Of a DNA stretch of 16,445 bases, positions 6,813 to 12,781 are shown piece after piece. The stretch comes from Pseudomonadota bacterium (lineage in GTDB: Bacteria; Desulfobacterota; Desulfobaccia; Desulfobaccales; 0-14-0-80-60-11), in assembly GCA_018897875.1 (NCBI GenBank), contig JAHIKF010000067.1:1-16445 (forward strand), written 5' to 3'. The translations under genes and the position numbers were made by a program. The notes beneath the pieces were generated by a model. That model ran no database searches. It saw nothing but the letters and a program-made list of their open reading frames with translations, and had not been told where the DNA came from. Numbering within the stretch: the first letter of the stretch is position 1; each line of letters begins with the position of its first letter.

Positions 6813-7268
6813 TTACCCGGTCTGCTCCCTATGGTCCAGGAAACTTTGCAAAATGAGGACCGCGGCCAACTGATCCACTACCTGGCGCCGGCGCCGGCGG
6901 CTCACATCCGCCTGGATCAGCAGCCGTTCGGCTGCGGCGGTGGTGAGGCGTTCATCCCAGAAAATGACCTCTGCGCTCAGGGCCTCGCCCAGGGCGCCGG
7001 CAAACTCCGTGATTTCAGGGGCTGCCTCCCCCAGGCGGCCGTCCATGTGCCGGGGCAGGCCCACCACAATCTGCTGCACGGCATAATCCCGCCCGATCTT
7101 GAGGAGGTGGTCCAGGTCCGCCTGCCGGTCCCGGCGGACCCAAACCTCCAGCCCTTGGGCCGTTATGCCCAGAGGATCGCTTACCGCCAGGCCGATGCGC
7201 TTGGCGCCCATATCCAGGCCGAGAATCCGCCTGGACTCACGCTTGGGGAAAGATGGCTCGGTTTCCAT
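6813..7268 (-). CDS. ruvX: Putative pre-16S rRNA nuclease / Holliday-junction resolvase-like protein RuvX (YqgF)
   Basis: This RNase H-like fold protein acts in 5' processing of 16S rRNA in E. coli; an older proposal is Holliday-junction resolution. The 151 residues carry the family blocks: ILGLDMGAKRIGLAVSDP (about 15-32, first catalytic Asp), VVGLPRHMDGRLG, FWDERLTT (acidic residue) and DQLAAVLILQSFLD (last Asp). The ATG at 7268 is the only early start and gives a 13-15 residue extension before the usual MRILGLD beginning. There is no clear Shine-Dalgarno: a 7-bp tandem repeat array lies just upstream. It stands 270 nt upstream of the mraZ promoter and 142 nt after the O-antigen-ligase-like gene. 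Confidence 0.93.
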   Translation of the reverse strand: METEPSFPKRESRRILGLDMGAKRIGLAVSDPLGITAQGLEVWVRRDRQADLDHLLKIGRDYAVQQIVVGLPRHMDGRLGEAAPEITEFAGALGEALSAEVIFWDERLTTAAAERLLIQADVSRRRRRQVVDQLAAVLILQSFLDHREQTG

Positions 7269-7276
7269 AGCTAATA

Positions 7277-7308
7277 CCGTTTTCTGTTTTCCGTTTTCGG
7301 TTTTCTGT
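7277..7308 (-). repeat. Heptanucleotide tandem array in the ruvX leader
   Basis: On the minus strand the units are ACAGAAA, ACCGAAA, ACGGAAA, ACAGAAA and a partial ACGG, on a strict 7-bp period, ending eight bases before the ruvX ATG. The unit sequence differs from the arrays at 653-687 and 12589-12616 but the period is the same. Confidence 0.75.
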
Positions 7309-7410
7309 TAATAAGATTTTTAATATCAATAGGTTAGCGAGCGAGTTTGTTGCATTTGAATGAGAACTTAGTATAAGTCTCAGAAAGCCCCGTGGCGCCG
7401 GATTGATGAC

Positions 7411-8661
7411 TCAGCCGGGTGCCGTGTCGGAGGCTTGATAGCCTGCCATGATCCCCACCTGGGCATGAAAGAGCCAGTTAACCGGTGGGAAGAGGAGGGA
7501 ATCGTAGGTCAGGGAGTGGATGGCGAAGCCGAGCAAGACGAGCACCCGGTACCAATCTAACGGTGAGGATTCCGGCAAGGAGCGCAACCTTCGACAATAT
7601 TTTACGAGGATACATATGACCAACCCTAAGTAAAATAAAGTCATAACGGTACCAAATTCCACCAAGCCGGTGAGCAACATGTTGTCAAGAGTCTGAAGGC
7701 TGGCGACCGTTTGAGGAAATTCATGAAGATCCTGATTATGGAGGTGATAATCAGGTAAATATTTTTCATGAGTGAATGAACGCAAGCCTATTCCCATGAA
7801 CGGATGGGTTTTCCAGATGTGCAGGGCAAAGTTATATAATTCCAGGCGATGCAATATAGCCACGTGACGACGAATGTTCGGGTCAAGACGGGCAAACCGG
7901 CGTTGGGCTTGCAGAGGCAGGATCAGGGCGATAGCCAAACATATTGATATTACAAGATATCTTCGCCGGCGGACCAGGTAAAGCATCCATACTGCCAGCA
8001 TGGCGGCCAGCGCTATCCAGGTCCCCCGCTTGTGGGCGAGAAAAATCAGGCTGCCGCCCAGCAGGATTAACAGCCCGCCCAGTAGCTTGGCGGTGGAATT
8101 TTTCGAGACGATCAGGCGCACCGGCCCGGATGACAACAGGATTATCAAAGTTCCCAAAGGGATCGGATGGAGGACAAAGGCCTGGAAAACCCCCGGGCCA
8201 TATTTCCCTGGGATCACATAGAGGATCATTTCTACCAGTATAATAACGCCCAGGGAGGCGGCACAAAACCAGTCGAACATCCGTCTGCGGCGCGGGTCGT
8301 TGACTAAAAACATGGAAGCCCAGAGGGCGAATAACCCCGTAAGCAGAAAGGTTCGCATGGTATCAATGGATCTCGATCCGGAACCACTTAAAGACGTGTT
8401 GACGACCCCGAGAATTATTATCGAGACCATCAAGATTATTTCCAGGCGATGTTCCTTCTCGGTAATCACCTGCCAGGAATAAGCCAGCCACAGCAACAGC
8501 CAGGGAAAGATGTAGATAAAGATTTGAGTCCAGGAACTAAGATGTCTGCCTAGGATATTCGGGGACCATAAAAGGACAATATAGGCCCCAGACCCTAAAA
8601 GGGAATAGAACGCAAGTTGATTGAGTAGAGGGGGCTGGCAAATATGCGATAAGTATTTCAT
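7411..8661 (-). CDS. O-antigen ligase / polymerase-like polytopic membrane protein
   Basis: This is a 416-residue inner-membrane protein with about ten to twelve hydrophobic segments, resembling the Wzy_C/WaaL family that joins or polymerises undecaprenyl-linked glycans on the periplasmic face. Supporting motifs are AHKRGTWIALAA (209-220), where WaaL-type proteins have a conserved RG, then HPFMGIGLRSF (286-296) opening a periplasmic loop with HLHNQ and DNMLLTGLVEFG (326-337), close to the family pattern HP..G.G...HN...., then a late membrane segment. WaaL and Wzy cannot be told apart by eye, so no symbol is given. Upstream sequence is very AT-rich with no clear Shine-Dalgarno. Codon use is noticeably more A/T-tolerant than in the dcw genes. 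It follows the unrecognised membrane protein by 90 nt. Confidence 0.8.
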   Translation of the reverse strand: MKYLSHICQPPLLNQLAFYSLLGSGAYIVLLWSPNILGRHLSSWTQIFIYIFPWLLLWLAYSWQVITEKEHRLEIILMVSIIILGVVNTSLSGSGSRSIDTMRTFLLTGLFALWASMFLVNDPRRRRMFDWFCAASLGVIILVEMILYVIPGKYGPGVFQAFVLHPIPLGTLIILLSSGPVRLIVSKNSTAKLLGGLLILLGGSLIFLAHKRGTWIALAAMLAVWMLYLVRRRRYLVISICLAIALILPLQAQRRFARLDPNIRRHVAILHRLELYNFALHIWKTHPFMGIGLRSFTHEKYLPDYHLHNQDLHEFPQTVASLQTLDNMLLTGLVEFGTVMTLFYLGLVICILVKYCRRLRSLPESSPLDWYRVLVLLGFAIHSLTYDSLLFPPVNWLFHAQVGIMAGYQASDTAPG

Positions 8662-8751
8662 ATAATAAGGTAATATAGTTATTAATTTATCATTTATCTA
8701 ACGTATCCAAGATAATAATTATTATTATATAAATCATAAGTCTACAGTCGA

Positions 8752-9333
8752 TTATTTTTTGTAACCATTGTCTTCAAGCCAAGCCAATTGCTTGGTTAAC
8801 TCTATCAGTTTGGCATTATAATGTATGCATTGGTCTTGGAATTGTTTAATTTGTTTCATTGAGCTGGATACCGCAGCCGTTTTCGCCGGAATTGCTGGAC
8901 TATCATGAGCGGAGCCCACCCGGAAATCCCCGTTGATATTTTTGAACAAGGCGTCCAGATGCCGCAGTTTTCTTTCCACCTTCGCCCGGTTTTTATGAGC
9001 CAAGTAGATATTGATATGCCAGAAATATCTCGGGGCCAGGGGCCGGATGGCTTCGGAAAAGGGAAAGGCGAGCAGCCGGTCCGCTGAAACCTTCTGGTCC
9101 GGGCCGTTATGAGCCTGAAACCATGTAAGGTAATCTATCCTGGCGTTTAACATTATCAAACCGCCTTCTATTATTGGACATTCTTTACTTGCCCGCCGGA
9201 GAATTAATTCCACGTGCTCAACGGGGAAAAGATAGTCTTGCAGTTCGGGAAGTTGCCATAAACCCTGGCCCAGGACTATGAGGAGTCCGGCGGTGAGAAG
9301 AAATTTTTTGACTGTAAAGGAGTTAAGGGACAT
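8752..9333 (-). CDS. Unrecognised membrane-anchored protein with C-terminal coiled coil
   Basis: I do not recognise this 193-residue protein. It begins with a short basic stretch and a single hydrophobic segment (about residues 10-25, FLLTAGLLIVLGQGLW), so it is probably a signal anchor with the rest in the periplasm. The middle is mixed (EHVELILRRASKECPII, DYLTWFQAHN), and the last 40 residues (MKQIKQFQDQCIHYNAKLIELT...) look helical and may form a coiled coil. Its ATG overlaps the end of the glycosyltransferase gene by 11 nt, so the two are probably co-translated. That makes a role with the glycosyltransferase, or with the ligase-like gene downstream, the best guess. AT-richer than the flanking chromosome. 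Confidence 0.75.
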   Translation of the reverse strand: MSLNSFTVKKFLLTAGLLIVLGQGLWQLPELQDYLFPVEHVELILRRASKECPIIEGGLIMLNARIDYLTWFQAHNGPDQKVSADRLLAFPFSEAIRPLAPRYFWHINIYLAHKNRAKVERKLRHLDALFKNINGDFRVGSAHDSPAIPAKTAAVSSSMKQIKQFQDQCIHYNAKLIELTKQLAWLEDNGYKK

Positions 9334-10936
9334 TTTGGCGCGGGGTAAGTTTTTTATAGATAACTACCTGGGCCAGAGGTCTGGCTGCAGGAACAAAGCG
9401 ATGATAATAAGGGTCGGGCCGGTTCCCAAAGGGTTCGTCTTCCCAAGGTAAGCTTATGGCCTGGTAATCAGCGGCCAGGGAAAGCTTCTCCCGGATGAAT
9501 TTTTCGGCGTCCTGCAGCTGATAGTTGCGATTATATCGAATCTCATAACGTGATACCACCCAATCAGGCGGCCGGGATGGTGAAAGTTTGCCCTGCAACC
9601 CTCCGATCACCTGAAAAGGGGTATAAAATTGCAGCGGCAAGTCACCATAGGTAGTCAGGATAAGGTCTCCGGGTCGAGCCTGAGTTTGGAAAAACCGGAT
9701 GAAGTTGCGATTCACATCCGGATAGGGGGAGAAGAGTTCGGCCAGAAAGAGCCTGAGGGGGAGATTGGGGTAGGTGAGCATCTGACGGTTAGTATGATTG
9801 GGGCGGTTGGTGATCTGCAACCACTCCATGGGCACCAGATAGAGCCAGTTGGTAAAGAACAGGAGAAACGCCAAAAGAACTCCGGAAATCTTATCATAGC
9901 GCCAGGCTCTTAAGATGATCCACCCCACGATGATGGCGCACAAGGGATAGAGGTGAACTAAATAGCGGTGCTCGCATTGGGGGGCCAGAGATAAGACTAT
10001 GATATTGCCTACAATAATCAGCCCCAGGAACAAGATGAATTTTTCCCCTGATTCTTCCGGGATGCCGGCGCGGGTCCAAAAAACCCGGCGCCACCTCCAC
10101 AGCAGATACAATGCTATGGGAAGAGGGATCATAAATTGCACAAGGTCGCCGAAGTAATCCGATAGATTTTTTGGAATAATTATCAGGTTCATTATCTGGG
10201 ATTGTGCTTGGATATTAAATAGAAATAGACCAGGTACAATAAGTATCAAGGTAGCTAAGGTAATTATTGTGGTTCTTTTTAAGGGAAATTCTCGGGGATA
10301 TAGCCAAATTCCTACCAGAAATGCGGGCATTACATAGCTAAAAAAAAGTAAATAATTTGTATAGAACAGAAATCCGATGGATAAGCATAGTAACAAAGCC
10401 GGCCTAAATCTCGATTGCCAGTCTTCCTTAAAGGCATAAAGGCTCATTAAGGTGAATAAAGCCCCTAAGCTGTAATAGCGGCATTGACGGGCATACAGGA
10501 GAAAGGGCACGGAGCAGGTGAGAAGAGTTGCGGCGCACAAGGCCCAGGTGCGGTCGCCAAAATTACGGCGCACCAACTGGTAGACCAGAAAAATGCACGC
10601 CAGGCCCATTAACGCAAAGGGGAGACGTCCGGCGAAGGTGGTAAGACCGCCCAGGCGAAACGCAGCCGCGGCCACATAGATTTGCAGCCAGGGGGACCAG
10701 CGCCATAAAAAGTTGGGGCCAAACTCGCTCCCCCGTTCCTGGGAGATGATATTCACTCCGTCATAAGCTCGGGGCACGCCGTAGGTTAAGACATTTTTCG
10801 CCAAACCGGCGGTCTCGGCTTCATCCTGCCAGAAGGGGAGGTTATCCAAGCCGAAAAGCAGGAGGAAGGCCGCCAGGGCCAGAACTATCATGATGGGAGG
10901 AAATAATCGATCAACCCGCATTGAGGGCTCAGCCAT
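9323..10936 (-). CDS. PMT/ArnT-type (GT39/GT83-like) membrane glycosyltransferase
   Basis: This GT-C fold protein transfers a sugar from a polyprenyl-phosphate donor on the periplasmic side. The ATG at 10936 gives 537 residues. After the first membrane helix (about 14-31) comes LPFWQDEAETA with D38-E39, the acidic pair in the first periplasmic loop that is catalytic in PMT/ArnT proteins. RRNFGDRTWAL and YARQCRYYSLGALF are also typical, followed by eight or more hydrophobic helices and a soluble C-terminal domain. A longer frame runs back to a TTG at 11023, but it would translate an 18-bp tandem duplication (AFLHAK twice) and lacks ribosome-binding support, so I reject it. A second ATG at 10921 is possible. 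Base composition is lower in GC, especially near 10140-10440. Substrate unknown. Confidence 0.82.
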   Translation of the reverse strand: MAEPSMRVDRLFPPIMIVLALAAFLLLFGLDNLPFWQDEAETAGLAKNVLTYGVPRAYDGVNIISQERGSEFGPNFLWRWSPWLQIYVAAAAFRLGGLTTFAGRLPFALMGLACIFLVYQLVRRNFGDRTWALCAATLLTCSVPFLLYARQCRYYSLGALFTLMSLYAFKEDWQSRFRPALLLCLSIGFLFYTNYLLFFSYVMPAFLVGIWLYPREFPLKRTTIITLATLILIVPGLFLFNIQAQSQIMNLIIIPKNLSDYFGDLVQFMIPLPIALYLLWRWRRVFWTRAGIPEESGEKFILFLGLIIVGNIIVLSLAPQCEHRYLVHLYPLCAIIVGWIILRAWRYDKISGVLLAFLLFFTNWLYLVPMEWLQITNRPNHTNRQMLTYPNLPLRLFLAELFSPYPDVNRNFIRFFQTQARPGDLILTTYGDLPLQFYTPFQVIGGLQGKLSPSRPPDWVVSRYEIRYNRNYQLQDAEKFIREKLSLAADYQAISLPWEDEPFGNRPDPYYHRFVPAARPLAQVVIYKKLTPRQNVP

Positions 10937-10979
10937 AATGTTTATCTTGGGGAGTAAGAGGTAGGGAGTCTCTCTTCCA

Positions 10980-11015
10980 TTCGCATGAAGAAAGGCCTTC
11001 GCATGAAGAAAGGCC
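10980..11015. repeat. 18-bp exact tandem duplication upstream of the glycosyltransferase
   Basis: The 18-mer beginning TTCGCATGAAGAAAGGCC at 10980-10997 is repeated exactly at 10998-11015. It lies in the leader of the glycosyltransferase gene if the ATG at 10936 is used; because 18 is a multiple of three it also keeps the longer frame open. Confidence 0.85.
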
Positions 11016-11077
11016 AATGACAATGGGCGAATTCATGTTAGATCATTTGACTGGGAATTTCAAGTTTTTTAAGGAAA

Positions 11078-11099
11078 ACCGTGTCGACCGTAACACGGT
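11078..11099 (-). terminator. Possible intrinsic terminator after the EamA-like gene
   Basis: On the minus strand ACCGTGT pairs with ACACGGT (7 bp, 8-nt loop), followed by TTTCCTTAAAAAAC. It lies ten bases beyond the stop codon of the EamA-like gene, the right place for a terminator separating it from the glycan block. The stem is short and the T-run is broken, so efficiency is uncertain. Confidence 0.5.
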
Positions 11100-11108
11100 C
11101 TGGCTGCA

Positions 11109-11516
11109 CTATTTGGACAGCAGCCAGGCGGCCGCCAACGCCAGGGCGAGGCCGGCCAGGTGGCGCAGGGTCAGGGCTTCCTGGAGGAAAACCCGGCTCA
11201 AGACCACGGCGATGGCCGGGTAGAGGGCGGTGAGGGGCACCACGACCGTGGCCGGACCCCGGGCCAAAGCCTCGAAGAAGCAGAGGAGCCCCACGGCCAT
11301 AGCCAGGCCGGCCCCCAGCGCGGCGCCAACTCCCCAGGGTTGCCAGGAGGCCGGCCCCAGCCCACCCACCAAGAGGTAACCCGCCACCACCAGATGCCCT
11401 GAAATGGCCAGCAGATAAACCTGTTGGGAGGGCAGGTGCTGGGAGGCCACCTTACCCAGAAAGCCCCATACGCCCCACAATCCCAAAGCCAGCAAGGAAA
11501 AGCCCAGCCAGTTCAT
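11109..11516 (-). CDS. Half-size EamA/DMT-superfamily membrane protein
   Basis: This 135-residue protein has four to five transmembrane helices and one EamA repeat: LLALGLWGVWGFLGKVA at the start, a second helix near AISGHLVVAGYLLV, GLCFFEALARGPATVVVPLTALYPAI in the middle and VFLQEALTLRHLAGLALALAAAWLL at the end. The 'A....A..v.Pl.aLyP....l.s...l.E..t....G..l...g' pattern is the EamA signature. Typical EamA transporters are about 290 residues with two such repeats; single-repeat proteins like this (COG2510-type) probably dimerise. The substrate cannot be inferred. The ATG at 11516 is preceded by AAAGAGG. It is transcribed away from the plus-strand genes that start at 11648. Confidence 0.85.
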   Translation of the reverse strand: MNWLGFSLLALGLWGVWGFLGKVASQHLPSQQVYLLAISGHLVVAGYLLVGGLGPASWQPWGVGAALGAGLAMAVGLLCFFEALARGPATVVVPLTALYPAIAVVLSRVFLQEALTLRHLAGLALALAAAWLLSK

Positions 11517-11907
11517 ATCCTCTTTCCCGGTCTTGCTACTTAGCGGTCTTTCATCTAATATACGAAACTACGCCACGGCACAAGGATCAACTGCTTTTTG
11601 TCCCGTTTCCGCCCCCATAGGAGCGCCGCCCCCGAAACTGGAGGACCATGACTCTTCCCTCGGCCAGTCGCGAGGTTGCCATCATCGGCGCCGGCCTCAT
11701 ATCAGTTTGCCAAATTATTCAATTATCTCGGCCCACTGGCCTTCAGGGTTCTTTGGCGCTTTGACTATCCCTGGGAGGTATTTTGCCGGGTCATGCGGGG
11801 CGACCGGTCATTTGAAGAGATCAAAAAACGCTGCCGACCGGATATCTTATTCCGCAAACTCCTGGTAAAATCTGCCAGAAACCGACCGATCGCCTGAGGA
11901 GAGGGTC
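11517..11907. other. Divergent intergenic region with a gene relic
   Basis: This 391-nt stretch lies between the EamA-like gene (minus) and the phosphodiesterase gene (plus). Its first 130 nt show no gene and no clear promoter. The rest is the remnant described at 11648-11897. Confidence 0.7.
11648..11897 (+). pseudogene. Gutted FAD/NAD-binding oxidoreductase-like gene
   Basis: An ATG at 11648 with a good Shine-Dalgarno (GGAGG, 3 nt before) opens MTLPSASREVAIIGAGL, a Rossmann dinucleotide-binding beginning (VAIIGAGL). After about 17 residues this frame loses sense and stops at 11764. A different frame then reads sensibly from about 11702 to a stop at 11897 (FAKLFNYLGPLAFRVLWRF ... RDRSFEEI-like ... 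LFRKLLVKSARNRPIA), which looks like the C-terminal end of a longer protein. The simplest reading is an internal deletion near 11695-11702 that joined the start and end of one gene out of frame. I cannot tell which oxidoreductase it was, nor prove that both ends come from the same gene. The phosphodiesterase gene begins 10 nt later, so the two may once have formed an operon. Confidence 0.55.
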
Positions 11908-12600
11908 ATGATGACAAAAATTATGGGACACCGGGGGTCCCCGGCCGATGAACCGGAAAACACCCTGCGCTCGTTCAGACGGGCCTTGGCGGTGGGAGTG
12001 GCCGCTGTGGAGCTGGACGTCCAGCTGACCAAAGACGGCCGCCTGGCGGTAATCCACGACGAAACCCTGGACCGGACCACCAATGGCCGGGGTCCGGTGC
12101 AAGACTTCACCCTGGCGGAACTCAAAAAACTTGATGCCGGTCGGGGGGAACCCGTGCCCTCCCTGGAGGAAGTCTTTGACCTGGTCCAAGGGAAGGCCGA
12201 CCTGGTGGTGGAACTGAAACAACCGGAGGCCGCCGGGGCGTTGCTGGACTTTTTCCAGGAACGCCGGGCCTTTGAATTCGCTACCATCATCTCCTTTTGG
12301 CACCCGGCCGTCAAAGCCCTCAAAAAGGCCGAGCCGCGCCTTAACACCGGCGTTCTCATGGTGGGATGCCCTGCAGACCCCGTGGGCCTGGCCCGGGCCG
12401 CCGACGCCGGCGCCCTCATCCTCCAGTACGCCTACGTGACCCCGGAACTGGTGGCCGCGGCTCATGAGAACGGCCTCCTAGTCTACGTCTGGAACATCGA
12501 CGATACCGAGACCCTGAAACCTTACCTGACCATGAACCTGGACGGGATCGGCAGCAACCGCCCGGGGGTTTTGATAGAATATCTTAAAAGTGAGCAGTGA
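11908..12600 (+). CDS. Glycerophosphodiester phosphodiesterase
   Basis: This cytoplasmic-looking GDPD (no signal peptide) hydrolyses glycerophosphodiesters to glycerol-3-phosphate and an alcohol. The 230 residues are a single TIM-barrel domain of normal bacterial UgpQ-like length. Catalytic and metal-binding features are visible: GHRG with H8-R9, PENT (16-19), E35-x-D37 in ELDVQLTKDG, H50 in VIHDETLDRTTNGRG, and VELKQPE. A second ATG follows directly at 11911; both share GAGGAGAGGG upstream. The gene ends inside a 7-bp tandem array, which supplies its last three residues (SEQ) and stop codon. It follows the oxidoreductase remnant by 10 nt and precedes the aconitase gene by 181 nt. Confidence 0.94.
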   Translation: MMTKIMGHRGSPADEPENTLRSFRRALAVGVAAVELDVQLTKDGRLAVIHDETLDRTTNGRGPVQDFTLAELKKLDAGRGEPVPSLEEVFDLVQGKADLVVELKQPEAAGALLDFFQERRAFEFATIISFWHPAVKALKKAEPRLNTGVLMVGCPADPVGLARAADAGALILQYAYVTPELVAAAHENGLLVYVWNIDDTETLKPYLTMNLDGIGSNRPGVLIEYLKSEQ

Positions 12601-12616
12601 GCAGTGAGCAGTGAGC
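12589..12616 (+). repeat. Heptanucleotide tandem array AGTGAGC x4 at the GDPD stop codon
   Basis: Four exact AGTGAGC units run 12589-12595, 12596-12602, 12603-12609 and 12610-12616, then AGC. The phosphodiesterase stop codon TGA (12598-12600) lies inside. The related string GGTGAGCAGT appears again at 12711-12720, in the arm of the hairpin at 12707-12744. Confidence 0.9.
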
Positions 12617-12625
12617 AGCTATGCA

Positions 12626-12679
12626 GCGGGCACTGCCCGCCAATTCCGCTGATTAATTGGTGCGTAAGACGCACCCTAC
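12626..12679. repeat. REP pair matching units B and C of the 2384-2520 cluster
   Basis: gcgggcactgcccgcc (12626-12641) followed after 17 nt by GGTGCGTAAGACGCACC and CTAC (12659-12679). The order, orientation and spacing are almost the same as at 2427-2481, including the shared CTACGAAAA after the second palindrome, so this is a mobile or recombining two-palindrome unit rather than chance. Confidence 0.85.
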
Positions 12680-12706
12680 GAAAAACTTGAGGGGAAAGTA
12701 AGCATA

Positions 12707-12744
12707 AAGCGGTGAGCAGTTTTCGATTTTGCGGCTCACCGCTT
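12707..12744 (+). other. Hairpin in the aconitase leader
   Basis: AAGCGGTGAGC (12707-12717) pairs perfectly over 11 bp with GCTCACCGCTT (12734-12744) around a 16-nt loop. It lies 37 nt before the aconitase ATG. The downstream GTCCCCTCTGC is not a T-run, so it is not a standard terminator; it may be part of the repeat family or a leader structure. Confidence 0.55.
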
Positions 12745-12781
12745 GTCCCCTCTGCAACACCATTTCCCGAAGGGATGGACC

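Noticed and set aside
6790..6816. CTCCGGCCGGAG palindrome followed by GGCTTTTT on the plus strand, resembling a terminator
   Set aside because: It has no loop bases, and no plus-strand gene ends there. The minus-strand version after ruvX lacks a T-run.
6689..6856. 55-codon open frame on the plus strand, starting MAAKINYIIK, with GGGAGGGG just before the ATG
   Set aside because: The Shine-Dalgarno is attractive, but the frame runs into the antisense of the ruvX 3' end, and its C-terminal half is composition-driven. Worth a second look only if conserved elsewhere.
10937..11023. 29-residue N-terminal extension of the glycosyltransferase from a TTG
   Set aside because: It lacks a ribosome-binding site, contains an 18-bp tandem duplication, and the usual family beginning is the first membrane helix.
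12589..12616. Considered as a CRISPR or iteron array
   Set aside because: Units are 7 bp with no spacers, there is no cas gene nearby, and no replication gene or AT-rich origin follows. It is a simple tandem repeat.
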